A stretch of DNA of 64,000 nucleotides from Chamaecyparis obtusa (lineage: Eukaryota; Streptophyta; Pinopsida; Cupressales; Cupressaceae), in contig BSBK01008420.1 in NCBI GenBank assembly GCA_027943335.1, forward strand, positions 186,001-250,000, in the 5' to 3' direction. This document shows positions 10,489 through 22,155 of this stretch, piece after piece. The number at the start of each line of letters is the position of its first letter. Within the stretch, counting starts at the first letter, position 1. A program made the position numbers and the translations under genes. Under the pieces are notes generated by a model. That model saw only the letters and a program-made list of their open reading frames with translations. It searched no databases and was not told where the DNA came from.

Positions 10489-12329
10489 GTTGAATACAAA
10501 GAAAGCACTAAAAGCATGAAAATGTAAATATTTTTGTATTTTTAAAAGAATTTTGCAATTTTTTTGTATTTTTGAAATATAGATGCAAAAAATAAATGCA
10601 AGAAATATAATCTTATAAGCATGGAAGATTTAAATCTAATGCCATAAAAGAAAGAGTTGTCGTAAATGGGTTCGCCAAAATGAATAGGTGAAGGTGAACA
10701 CACAAGATAATAGAAAGGGAGATCTAACACAATAGGGCATCTAAATCCAAAAAAGAAAAGGGGTAAGTATGTTGGTTTCATCAAAATGAATAGGTTAAAA
10801 TTGGAACCTTATCAATACACCTAACATTTAACACACACTATTCATTTGTAATATTGTTTTTGTTTTGGAATAGCATAAGTAAATATATAAATACTTGAAA
10901 TTTAATTAGGTCAAGATACATACCTCATCATGAAATAGATTTATAAATACCTATTTTCTGAAGCCTGTGTGGAGTTTTAGAGGATTCTGCAACTAGATCT
11001 AGGATCAGGAAGCCAAGATAGAGAAAACCCAAAAAAAATTTGTCTTTCCGGCAGCATGTAGTCTTTGACCCTCATAAAAGGTCAAAGGCTACATTTTTAT
11101 TTTGAAGGGAGATTCTGAATTTGTTAACAGATCTCAGAAGTTTAGCGAAAAGAATACTCAAATCTTTCCTCTAATTCCTAAAATAATGAATATAGATATC
11201 TGAAAAAGGGGGTTTTGGGGTTGGCTATATAGGGTTTTGCCTTAGTCAAACCCCCATTTTGGTGATCTCCACCTCCAAGAATAGCTGATTGAAATGGAAT
11301 GTGTGTGTATATGTATTGAAAGTGTAATGCCAAGATCTAATCCTCTAGATCAAAACCCTAGAATGAATATGTATGAAACAACAATGCATAGATTTGAATA
11401 GGATAGAAAAGCATACCAATCCCCCAAGGCTAAAGTACTTCTACCAAACTCACAATCTATAATTGCTACTCCATGATTTTATCTTTGAATGCTTGAAAGT
11501 TGATAATGGTGGATCATGGAAGAAAGGATCTCTCTTGCTCCAAATATGTGTTCACAATGATGCTTGATGTCAACAATGGCTTGATCTTCTATATCATCCT
11601 CTTGCAATCTTGCATCTTCACCATTCCTTGCTTGCTTGAATCTTCTTGCTCATGCAATTGTCTCCTTGAGAGCACTTGATCATGAAATTTTTTGGTCACT
11701 TGGTGAAAATGAATGCAAATGAGAGTCTTTATATAAAGGTTTCAAGGTGAGGCTCCTAGAGCAATGTGAGGACCCATAATTCAAATTTCAACTTGAATTA
11801 AGGTCCAAACACAATAACCAACTAAGGTAGGAAAAAAATTAAATGAATTTCAAATTAAAACCTTTTCGCACTCGGATTCGAGGCTGGACATTGATTTTGG
11901 GGCCTGTCGGGACCAAATTTTAAAAAGGGGCATATATTCTAGAGGAGGTCAAAGATGACCTCATGTCTAACCTAGGTTAGGGATGAGCTTGTCTCTGACC
12001 TAGGTCAGGGTCAAGCTTGAATTTGACCTAGGTTAGGGTCAACCTTGACTTTGACCTTGTGGGCCCAGATCCAGCCAAAATCAGGACAGGAGGTCCTAGG
12101 GATGCCTAGAGACCTAGAAATGATGCCAGAATGGGATAGAATGTTAGGGATAGGCATAAAATCCTATGATGATTGTGATGAAGGCTAGGAGGACCTATTT
12201 CTAAGTCCTACCTAGAAAATAGGTCCATGCAAGAGGGAAATTAAGGAGAATTCTAGGGATCCTAACCCTAATTTCACCTAGAATGAAGAAATTAAGTGTA
12301 GAATGCATCCCAAATGTAAGTCTATCATA
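10489..12329 (-). other. Non-coding leader/LTR-like part of the gypsy element
   Basis: No ORF here is credible. The block contains GGGTTCGCCAAAATG (about 10670) and GGTTTTGCCTTAGTCAAAC (about 11230). Both recur at about 28765 and 29295, so the two regions are related element leaders. TTTATATAAA at 11728-11737 could be a promoter TATA box for the minus-strand element. Repeated GACCTAGGTTAGGGT phrases occur at about 11970-12050. LTR ends could not be defined. Confidence 0.4.
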
Positions 12330-12334
12330 ATAAA

Positions 12335-13531
12335 TGTACTAAAAGAGGATGATAAACCTTTCAAAATGGAAGTGCTTCCATTTTAAGATGATACACATTG
12401 AGCTAGTGTACTTTATACCAAGTACAATATTAATTAAGTATTCACCAACACATTCTAGTATTGACTGAGTGAAGAAACAAATAAAGTTTATAATAGCTGA
12501 CTGAATTGATGAGCTGGACAATTGCTTATGATTCTAGGGTAGAGGATAAAGTTTATTATGATGATCTAATGGATGATAAAATTCAAGATTAATCAGATGC
12601 ATAAGAATGAAACATGTGATAGAGACAACTGTCAGGGAAGCTTGAAGTGACAAAATGAATGATTGAGACTGAGAGGAAAAATCTAACGGATGGTAAGAAA
12701 ATAGTTTATGCTGCCTATTTAAAGAGACATGGGATTCATTATTGAGTCTGGGATTATTGCTACTACAGGAGAATTTATGTGAATGGACTATTTTCATGCA
12801 CTTCTGATCAAATAGATTACAGAGAGAATTGAGCTAAACTGCAGACACTACTGAGTGTCAGAGAAGCATACACCGAGTTGAATAGGTTGGAGGATATGAA
12901 GAATTGAATTGATTATTGATCAAAGGAGGTATTTTGAGCTTAGCATAGATCTAAAAATTGGTAAATCTTTGTTTTATTTGAATCAGAGCATTATTGTATC
13001 AGTTTAACCATTTTTACAACAAAATCTCTTAACCAAGTGGACTTAACAGTCTTTTTGTATTTCAATATGACATTCAATGAATGTTTTTGGTTTTCTTGTT
13101 GACACCATAGTTAATGCTGGTCAAGGGATAACTGTTAGTGATAAATCCTCTAACCAGGTCACACCTTATAGTTTTTTTTGTAACCTTTGACAGGGTTGGG
13201 CTCTAATCGAGCTCACTTCAGAAGAGTGAATTAATTTGGGTTACCGACCCCAAGAGATTTTTCCCCTAATAGGGTTTCCACATTAAAAATCTATGTGTTA
13301 TGAGTATTTGATGTGATTGAATTGTTATTTTACTTTACACATGACATAACTAGTCAGATCGATAAATACAATATTGAATTAACTTTCAATCAGTAGATGA
13401 AGAGAAATATATTGTTGATAGATTATCGAGTTGATAATTTGATTGAAAAGTTTAAATATATAGATCTGGGAGATTTGGGAATGTAGGATAACTAGAACTA
13501 ATTGGTTCACCCCCCTCTTAGTTATCTAACA
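12335..13531 (+). mobile_element. Solo LTR of a copia element
   Basis: It starts TGTACTAAAAG and ends TTAGTTATCTAACA. The 3' half has the typical order of this copia family: TCTAACCAGGTCACACC, GGGTTGGGCTCTAATCGAGC, then CCTAATAGGGTTTCCAC and the CCCCCTCTTAGTTAT end. These match the LTR at 46838-48361 in order, with divergence. Flanks ATAAA (12330-12334) and ATACA (13532-13536) are a 4-of-5 TSD. No primer-binding site follows, so it is solo. Both flanks resemble the DNA at about 25770-25830, which supports the insertion boundaries. Confidence 0.75.
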
Positions 13532-13850
13532 ATACATATCCCAAGATAAATGTAATAGACCAAGTCAGCCTAGATTTAAAGTAATTATAATAATTAATTA
13601 TTTCACCAGGCATGATCCAACCACCTCTTTGACTATACATAGTTCCACCTTGAAATGCACACCACATGTTTCCATCACTCAAAATATTCCACCATAATCC
13701 TCTATGATCAATTGATGAACTCACATTGAATTAGTGATATGAAGAATATAACCACACAAAAAAGATCAAGATAGATGTCACAAACCATTACACTTGAAAG
13801 GATGTGAGCATAGACATAGCCTCCAAGAACTCAAAGGAAAAACCCTTTTG
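13532..13850. repeat. Dispersed repeat R, copy 1
   Basis: From CCCAAGATAAATGTAATAGA through GATGAACTCACATTGAA and GGATGTGAGCATAGACATAGC, this matches 25790-26060 in the same orientation with moderate divergence. The solo LTR at 12335-13531 was inserted at its left side. The nature of the repeat is unknown. Confidence 0.65.
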
Positions 13851-15609
13851 ACCACATACATGAAATATTCCCAGAACTCAACCGTACACAAAATCTCTAC
13901 AAAATGCTCTAAATAACAAGGAACTCCACCAAACGACATGAAATTTCCTCCAACTGCAAAGGATCCAAGCTGGCCCTACATTAAATACTCAGCATAAATA
14001 AAGAAGTGTGTCAGGGGTGTGGACCACAGTTTGTTCCTGTAAGAAAAACAAAACATGACCTTAGCTTGACCATCAGTTTCCCAATCCAAAAATGCAAGAA
14101 GACCAACCGGTACAAAAGGAACCTCAACACTACAACCAACCAGTCAACACATAAACTATCAACAACATAATGGTCAATAACCTCACCGCAATGCATCAGA
14201 TCTTCATTCTCCTTCACAACCAAATCATGCAACTCATAATCCACAACAGGATCATTATCACAAATGAAAACCATATCCTTCACATCCTCATACTAATCAA
14301 TAATTTCATCATCATAAATACCCACACATCCACGAGATAATTTTTGCAACACATCACCCTTCAACTAAAAATAATTAGTCTAAGAATCTCAATAAATACC
14401 ATGCATAAGATTACAAAAAAGAGTCTCAACAATAGTAACACTAAACCCAACAACCACAACAAAATCATCATATTCAACCAAAGGAATCTCAATTCCAACT
14501 TCAGCAACATTAACCTCCTCAACACCATCAATAATATCATTAACGATAACTAGATACTCTGCAAGTTTTACATCAGATCCAACCATATGATAATGAAAAC
14601 CAACTACCTCAACCTCAGAAAGGTCATCATTAACTTTCTCAAGGTCAACCCCAATAGCAACAACCCTAACTTTCCTTTTTCTCTTCTATACAAACCTACT
14701 AACTAGCCAAATAATTCTCTTTAGAACTGGTAGATTCCAACTATAATGCATCCATCTAAGCTCCTCAATCTTGTCATAAATATCCTCTAGTTTCTTCTCA
14801 AGTTGGATAAAGACCTTGTCTTCCAACAAGTGGTCAACATTTATCAATTTATTCATTCCTTATCTTCCAAGGTACAATTTCCTTTGATCATTGATCTGAT
14901 TGCAAGATTTTAGTTGCTTCACATTTGGTGGTCTACTAAACATCTTCATAAAATGCCTCGATTCGATGATTTGTTCACCAAAAATGTTATTCCTCAAGGG
15001 TTTCACCTCCCTCCTAGGTTCATAATCATCAACAAAAATAAATCCCCTTTGAGCCATAATTGTGCAAAACCTCTGAAGACGTAGGTCAGATCCACACTCT
15101 TCCATCTGAGAACAAACCATTCACATGTTTACAAGCTCAAGAACATACATCTATCACTTCAAGATTTGCAATTCACTCATATCATCACAAAGAATTATCC
15201 TTCCAACAAAAAAATCCCTTGTGACCACCTTGTGCAAGCCCTTCTCTGATGTGAGATAGATCTATAGTCTGTCACATCAAAAATAATGTCTCAAAACTTT
15301 ACAAGTTGAGACATAAGGACTCACACCACTGCAAGATCAAACAATGATCTAATAAAACTTGATGTAGTTAAGACCAAAGAATCCTCATAGGATATTTCTA
15401 GTCTTGTAACAAGAGATAGTACATCATAAATATAAAGTACCACATGAAGATGCGATCAAAAAAATCTCATTTATTATTAAGAAAACATCCAATTACTTCA
15501 AACACTTCTTACTTTAAGGTTTTCTCGGTTACAACCACATACAATAAAATCAAGAATTAGATTATCAATATATCTTTCTAACCTTAGAGAAAAGCTCTTT
15601 GCTACCCTT
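13851..15609. other. Intergenic or unclassified repeat DNA
   Basis: Several minus-strand open stretches (14011-14283, 14389-14586, 14860-15120) show no recognisable motif and are compositionally unremarkable. The last one (86 codons, acidic and basic mixture, starting MVCSQMEECGSDLRLQ) is the only one that looks protein-like. I see no promoter, TSD or family signature. Confidence 0.4.
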
Positions 15610-16862
15610 TGTTGGATATTGCTAATGCATGGGGTAGTGATTGATATATTTAATATGTTTAATCACTATGTTACTGAATGGAAATTCATACTATTTCCAT
15701 TAGTGTTTTGTCAGTGATGTGAACATATGTTTCTATGAAGAGAAGAGGCTTATATTGTTAGTGTAGGGACACTATACAGATGTTTTAGAAATTGCGAAGA
15801 CAGATGAGAGTACAGGAAGATATTGTGATCTTATATCCAAGATCACATCATGTAATGTTTAATATTGAATGAGTTACATATGTTTTGTTGTGGACTGGTT
15901 CCTAGATAGTAATAGTGGAAGATGATAGAGTGAGTCTCTATATTTATAGTATATCTTACAAAAGATATGGTTACAGTGTATGATATCTTAAGAGATGAAA
16001 GACAAGGTACTAAAGAATGTTCATTGGTCAGCGCAAGGTACATAAATCTAAGTGATGTTAGCTATGGAATGTGATCTAGAGAAGATTTATTTGGGAGCTG
16101 ACTTCAGTAATGTAGCATGAATTTTATTTGATGAATGTGAATTAAGGATGTCGATCCTTAATTGTTTTAATGTAATCATTGTATACTTGTTTTAGATATC
16201 GTATGTATCTTAGCAAGGGTTTATGTAATTAGGAAAGCCTAATGGGCCAACCTGATCATGTAGAATGTAGTAGGGTATATATGTAAGATATTTCTTTGGA
16301 AAAGATATGGATGAGATATATGTGATGTAAAAGATATTGTAAGATCTATGAGCTTGTGTTTGCTGGATGTAGAGAGGAGGATTATTGGTGAACTTCATTG
16401 GAACTGATCAAGAAAAGATAGTTGTCGATGAACAATTCAAAAGATTGTGTATGTCTCCATATATACTTGTTGCGAATAGTGAGTTTTGAAGGTGGATTTA
16501 ACCTTCTTTAAGCAGTGATCCTGGGCAGTGATCCCACCCTTCATTCTTGACTTCTAATAGGGTCTGTCGTCTAACAAGGACTGTGTAGTGTAATGTTTTA
16601 ATAAGCTCCTAACAAGGCTAAATCTTCTAACAAGGATGCTATACTCTCAATACATCATTTATGGGTGCTAATTCCCACCAATGTTTTTACCTTTAGCAGG
16701 GTTTCCCCGAAACCAAAATATTGTGTTTTTGTGTTGGCATTCATTGTGTTCATCGGATCTGATATTACTACTACTCAAAGTTTAAAGTTTAAAGTTTACT
16801 AATATTTCATACAACTGATTCACTCCCCCTCTCAGTTGTATTGTGGACTGTTATTCCTAACA
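15610..16862 (+). repeat. 5' LTR of copia A
   Basis: It begins TGTTGGATATTGCTAATGCA and ends ATTCCTAACA. It matches 24475-25699 along its length. Its 3' end has the TCTAACAAGG / AACAAGGATGC / GGGTTTCCCCGAAACC phrases typical of this family. Confidence 0.9.
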
Positions 16863-16864
16863 AT

Positions 16865-16876
16865 TGGTATCAAAGC
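16865..16876 (+). promoter_or_regulatory. Primer-binding site (initiator tRNA-Met type)
   Basis: TGGTATCAAAGC lies 2 nt after the LTR end. It differs at one base from the usual copia PBS TGGTATCAGAGC, complementary to plant initiator tRNA-Met. Confidence 0.85.
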
Positions 16877-16923
16877 TACTGGTCCTTAGAGAGAAAGCTT
16901 AACAACTTGAGGTGATCTTGGAG

Positions 16924-17674
16924 ATGGAGTTCTATAGGAAGGATAGTCCAAAATATGATCCTAAAAACTTTGACAGTTTGAAGAACAAGATGTGAACTCA
17001 TTTGTTTTATTTAGGCATTGACTACTAGTTGATTACAAATAATAAGGTAGCTATGAAGTCTGAGAATGACTTACCATCAACCACTGAAGATGAGAAGAAT
17101 ATATTTTCACTTAACATGGTTACAATGGAAGCATTGATCAACGCATTCTCTGAAGTAGAATTTATTGAAGTTAAAGACCTAGATTCGACATACCATATTT
17201 GGAAAAGATTAGAAGAACTATATGAAGGAGACAAGTATACCAAACAAGAAATGTTACTGAACTAGAAAACAAAGTTGGAGAAACTAAAAATGAATGAGGA
17301 TGAAAGCATTAGGGCTTATGTCCAAAGAGTTACTGAAGTTGTGGTTGGAATAAAAAAACTATGGAGGCACTTATGATGAAGAAGAATTTATTGTGAAGAT
17401 CCTTAGATCATTGACACCTACTTACAAGTTTAAGGCTATATCTATTCAAGAGACAATACCTTTGACTCTGAACTTTAGCAGAGAGATATTGATTGCAAAG
17501 CTAACTACCTTTCAAGTTGTTGAATTGGGAGATTCTATACCTAAAGTTGAATCTGCTTTCAAAGCATTTGCACATAAGAAGATAATGTCTACACTTCCGA
17601 GCACCATTAGTGAGAACCTAAAAGAACTCAGTGAATATGAGAGGAATGGGTACAGATACAAGAAGAGGAAATAA
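16924..17674 (+). pseudogene. Copia A gag pseudogene
   Basis: The capsid-like part starts MEFYRKDSPKYDPKNFDSLK soon after the PBS. It continues with STYHIWKRLEELYEGD and LEKLKMNEDESIRAYVQRV, the retrotransposon gag (UBN2-type) pattern, then LRSLTPTYKFKAISIQE. Stops occur near 16993, 17028 and 17262, and a frameshift near 17370. The usual role is to form the cytoplasmic particle that packages element RNA. The downstream zinc knuckle is in the next block after a further stop at 17672. Confidence 0.8.
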
Positions 17675-17676
17675 AG

Positions 17677-18928
17677 GTGGATGAACTTGTTGCACTGATT
17701 GCTAGAAGAGAAAAGAGAGGTAAGGGTAAATTTCAAGGCAAGTTACCTTTGAAATGTTTTTCATGCAATAAAGTAGGTCATTTTGCATCTAGATTTCCTA
17801 CAAGAGTTCCTAAGTACAAACCTCAATTTTCTAAATCTAAGTACTCAAAGGATAAGGAATGCTATTATGCTCATGAAGGAATTTATGATGATGATGATTT
17901 AGATTATGAGGAGATTGGATTCGTTTCTATCAAAGATGAACCAGTACATGAGGAAAAGGCTTTAGTATCTCATGTTGATAAGAAATCTGAATGGATTATA
18001 GAAAGTGGTTTTTCACATCATATGATGAGAGATAAAAACAAGTTTGTTAAATTAGTAAAGTATGATGGTGGTGTTGTGAGTTTTGGAGATAATCTTCCTA
18101 AACCTATCATAGGAGTAGGATCTATTACTCTAGATGGAAAAACTAACACTGATAATGTACTACTTGGTAATGGACTTAAGCATAACTTACTAAGTGTTGG
18201 ACAGTTCATGGATAAAGAATCTCAGTTACAATTCAATGATGGTAAACATTTTATTAGAAGTAAGGGAGGAAAGTTGATTGCAAAAGTAGATGAGAGTTGG
18301 TTGTGGCACATAAGGTTTTGTCATCTTAACTTTGACAATATTGTGAAGGCAAGTTTGACCAATGTAGTAAGAGATCAACTGAGGATTGTGAAACCATCTA
18401 ACAGTGTATACAAAGAATGTGTTATGGGAAAACATACTAGAACTAGTTACAAAAGTAAAGCATATGCATCAAAAGAAAAGTTGGAGCTAGTACATACAGT
18501 CCTATATGGACCTACAAGGACAAAATCATACTATGGTGAAAGGTATTTCATACTTTTTATTGATGAATTTTCTAGAATGATGTGAGTTACTTACTTGAAA
18601 GAAAAATCAGAAGCATTTGATAAATTCAAGATATTCAAGGCAAAAGTAGAGAATGAATCAGGTTTAAAGATAAGATGTTTAGGACCAGACAGAGGTTGAG
18701 AGTTTATTTGATACTTATTCAATTCATACTAAAAAGAGAATGGAATACAAAGACATACGTCCGCTCTTGGGACTCCACAATAGAATGGAATAGTTGAGCA
18801 AAGAAACATGAATATAATTGATGTTGCTAGGACAATGTTTCTTGAAGGTAATGTATCTCATGTGCATTGGAGAGAGGTAGTTTGGATAGCAGTGTACACA
18901 TTGAACAAAATTAAAATCAAAGAAGGTA
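17677..18928 (+). pseudogene. Copia A zinc knuckle, protease and integrase (5' part)
   Basis: In order: a zinc knuckle CFSCNKVGHFASRF (C-x2-C-x4-H kept, the final Cys replaced by Phe), an acidic linker (DDDDLDYEE), then the protease active site WIIESGFSHHM, where the catalytic Asp is Glu. The GAG-pre-integrase segment is LWHIRFCHLNFDNIV, then CVMGKHTRTSYK. The integrase core has YFILFIDEFSRMM (first Asp), a second Asp in CLGPDRG and GIVEQRNM (Glu). The open frame spans 302 codons to 18585, then stops interrupt it (18583, near 18698 and 18709). It ends at the TIR element inserted after NKIKIKEGT. The integrase C-terminus resumes at 22156. Confidence 0.85.
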
Positions 18929-18931
18929 CTG

Positions 18932-19178
18932 TTAGGCCATTTTTCTGTCATAACAAAAAACTTTTGAAAATGGCCTCCTCCCTGCAAATGTTTTTGTAAA
19001 AGTGTCTTGCCCTGTGTGCTTCATGTTTTCACCAAGCTCTAGTCCAATTGCATGTGTTGAATTGCAAAACCCAGAAAGTTATTCAAGTTCTAAGGTCTGG
19101 AGGAAATGTTTTTAGAATCTGCCACAATGTCGAAAACCCACAATATTTTTGAAAATCCATGATGTTTTCGGTCTGTGT
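18932..19178 (+). repeat. Left 247-bp terminal inverted repeat
   Basis: Runs from TTAGGCCATTT to CGGTCTGTGT and pairs with 21906-22152, with scattered substitutions. Confidence 0.85.
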
Positions 19179-20613
19179 CAATCATTTTGTTGGCTTTTAA
19201 ACTTGTTCCCACATGGTGCTAGGTTTACACTATGATTGACAAACTGATTATTTTTTGCTCCAAAGTCTGACAGGGAAAAGTGCCAATTGATGAGGACTGA
19301 GGGCATCCTCCTTCTGCTTTGAGCTCCACATCACTTAGGTGGGTATTGCCTCATCTGCACACTCATAACTCTTCTTGATGACTGAAAGACCTACAGATGT
19401 ATTATTGTGGAATAGTTACCAGACTCTTATAGGTATCCTGTACCCCAATGAAACCAACTCTAATGCAATAACCTGCTTGCATGCAATGAGTCTGATAACC
19501 AGAGACCTACACTAACAGCAAGAAAGGGAAAGGGTTGGACTGAATCAAAATGATTTTAAATGGATTGAAAGGACCCCCGAGATGCCCTAAATCTCTGATA
19601 GACCAGGGCCTTATCCAATGGGCCACAGAGTCAAACACAGTATTGCAAGGGACAACTATGAAACAAGGAAACAATATACTCAATGTGTTGATGCCTAACA
19701 TCAATCACACACCATGACCAAACCTCAACTTAACACCCACCTGCGTATTTAAGTATGTTATTATCCACTCAAAGGATTTTAACCCTCCCCTTAGAAGAGA
19801 CCTATGAACAGACAATACATTAACCAGCATCCACTGGAAGATAGGCATGAAATATCTTTGACACCTCAGCCCATACATACATAAACACTAACCCTGAGCC
19901 AGTTATCTCTACGAAGACAACTCCACTTGCAAACACATAGGCACTACAAGAAGACAAATCAAACACCCTTAATGTATGATTAATGAATTCAGAATTCAAA
20001 TGGAGATAGCTTGGTAATAGTAAGAATAAATTGAGTTCTCATACATAAGACAAATCTGCTGTAGCATGTATTATATTCTCTGAACCAGCAATGGAAGAAG
20101 AACACCCTATATGCAGAGAGAAGGGGAAATTTGTAGAACATAACCTTTCACTGGAACCAGAAAGGAACTCTAAGCTAGAACCCGTTCAAAGTTGAAATTT
20201 CTACAATTTATACCACTAGCTACCTTGGAAACCCAAAATAGGTTGCAATAAGCTACAGACAGCTAGGGCTAGGCTTACAATGGCTAACCACAAAAAAATT
20301 CAAAACAAAACCACTGGAGGGAAAACCAGCACTAGCCTACAAAAAGCCTCAAGCAATAAAATCTGTCCATCACCATACAGTACAAAGTCTCTGCAATTAA
20401 CTATCAAGCATTTCAGACCACACTGCACCAATACTCGGGATTGATTCCACCAAATCCAACCACCCAAGCAATCAATACCCATTCCTTACAGTTGGAAAAT
20501 CATTTTGATATTCGAATCCTTCCCGGGCTCAGCAACTTGACCATTATCTTCAGTCCTGCCACCGCGTGGTCATGAACTTCACCGCCATAGGAAACCGATT
20601 TTATCTTATACTT

Positions 20614-21648
20614 GGTCGCATGATCGCAAGGCACCAAACTAACCCTTGTGATCATGCGACCGTGGTCTCCTAGCCATGTGGTTACAATCACACCCTACCA
20701 CAAAGTTCTCGGCCATGTTACCTCCACAACCCCGCAACCGAGACAACCCCCCAAACCTTTACCTCCACAACAACGACACTCAGATCGTTGTCGCATGATC
20801 GCATAGCCCAAAAATGGGCTATGCAAACATGCGACAAGCTGTACCCCTTAACCTTGCCGCAACTGCCACCACCACCACTAAGCTTGGCGGTTAGTTACAT
20901 GATCGCATAGCCTTGAAAAAGGCTATGAGATCATGCGACAAACCAATACTTACCACGCCTCGGCCCTACCAACAACCGCCATGCCTTAGACTTGGGTCCA
21001 CCATATGCCACATGTCACGTTGCTATTTGTTGCAACTCTCGAGTCACACCTGCCACAGGACCCACCTACAAACCCCCTGTCACCTCAGTACACCAGCAAC
21101 CAACCAAAACTCAGCATGTCACCATCTGCCATCGGGCCCCAAGGACATGTGTCAATCAGTCACATGATCACATAGCTAAAAACTGGGCTATGCGATCATG
21201 CAACAGCCAACACTAGGCTGCCACATCACTGCCTCAGACCGCGAGAAGCTTTACCTTTTTTAGAGGATCAAACAGTTGTCGCAACTTTGCATAGCACTGA
21301 CAAATCCTTCACACTTTAATGACAACCGTTGATGCTCTGACATGTCAGGATCCTCTAATTCATCTGAAAACTAGGTCCCACCATTGATCGCACTTGCGCA
21401 CTAAGGCAAAGTAAACCGCCAGGTAGCTGAACAGAATTGGGACCCACACAGACAGGTGGCAAGTGGTTGTATGATCGCATGTCAAAAAATTCTGACATGC
21501 GGCCATGCAACAACCAATAAGAACATGCCCCCTGCCTCCCCTCTGACACCGGGCCCACTTCACCGAAGAAACGCTGGAAATAAACAAGATCAACGACAGG
21601 CGCATCATCGCATGGGGTGAGAATATTCCATGCGATCACATGCCGACC
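20614..21648. repeat. Six dispersed imperfect hairpins in the TIR element
   Basis: Palindromic units of 46-51 nt lie at 20614-20661, 20788-20837, 20894-20939, 21159-21204, 21465-21515 and 21599-21648. A typical arm is TTGTCGCATGATCGCATAGC, with a 5-12-nt A-rich loop. Arms have compensating changes (AGCC/GGCT in one, TGTCA/TGACA in another), while the outer GCATGATCGCATG core is shared. Four relatives occur at 578-1363. Confidence 0.8.
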
Positions 21649-21905
21649 GTTGATCTCCTCCCTCTGCTGCTTGAAAAATATGGCCCCACATCATCACACT
21701 TGCATAGTTAAGAAAGATGAATAAGGAGTGCCAGCAAAAAAGAAGAAATGCAAGGTCGAAAACACACAGGGTTTTCAGTGAAAGATCGAAAACATCGAAG
21801 GTTTTCACAATGGTGAATGATCGAAAACACATAGGATTATCGACAGATCGAAAGATAAGTGCACAAAAGCCAGAAGGCACACGGTCAAAAACAACTAAGG
21901 TTTTC

Positions 21906-22152
21906 ACACAGACCAAAAACATCATGGATTTTCAAAAATACTATGGGTTTTCGACACTGTGGCAGATTCTGAAAACATTTCCTATAGACCTTAGAACTTG
22001 AATAACTTTCTAGGTTTTGCAATTCAGCACGTGCAATTGGACTAGAGTTTGGTGACAACATGAAGCACACAGGGCAAGACACTTTTACAAAAACATTTGT
22101 AGGGAGGAGGCCATTTTCAATGGATTTTTTCTATGATAGAAAAATGGCCTAA
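21906..22152 (-). repeat. Right 247-bp terminal inverted repeat
   Basis: Inverse complement of 18932-19178. The CGAAAACA-type short repeats lie just inside it (about 21740-21900). Confidence 0.85.
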
Positions 22153-22155
22153 TAG

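Larger units (their letters stand above)
4340..12329 (-). mobile_element. Degenerate Ty3/gypsy retrotransposon, Tat-like (boundaries approximate)
   Basis: Reading leftwards from about 10.5 kb, the minus strand encodes a spacer/gag-pol region, aspartic protease, G-patch, reverse transcriptase, RT-linked RNase H, a second RNase H and integrase. This is the Ty3/gypsy order. The extra RNase H with FDGS and N-VEYEAL motifs is characteristic of the Tat lineage (established knowledge applied by inspection). Every domain has stops or frameshifts. No gag with a zinc knuckle was found upstream. I could not identify the two LTRs: the right limit is set by the neighbouring solo LTR and the left by the PMD pseudogene. 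An 803-bp TIR element interrupts it at 9268-10070. Confidence 0.75.
18932..22152. mobile_element. 3.2-kb TIR element with 247-bp inverted repeats, inserted in copia A
   Basis: Left TTAGGCCATTTTTCTGTCAT is the inverse of right ATGATAGAAAAATGGCCTAA. The inverted match continues for about 247 bp at each end. AGGTAC flanks it (18924-18929 and 22154-22159), and the interrupted copia codons for KEGTSKTLYELW are restored by joining the flanks. An alternative reading with TIR starting CT(G/A)TTAGG gives a 3-bp GTA TSD. No transposase is recognisable. The middle holds six hairpins and short direct repeats. The long TIR suggests a MULE-like or foldback-type non-autonomous element (inference). Confidence 0.85.

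Noticed and set aside
14011..14586. Minus-strand hypothetical proteins
   Set aside because: Hydrophobic or low-complexity translations without motif, promoter or neighbours. Not supported as genes.
20913..21216. Plus-strand open frames rich in Thr/Pro/His/Cys
   Set aside because: They lie across hairpins in the TIR element. Composition comes from the GC-rich spacer DNA and no domain is present.
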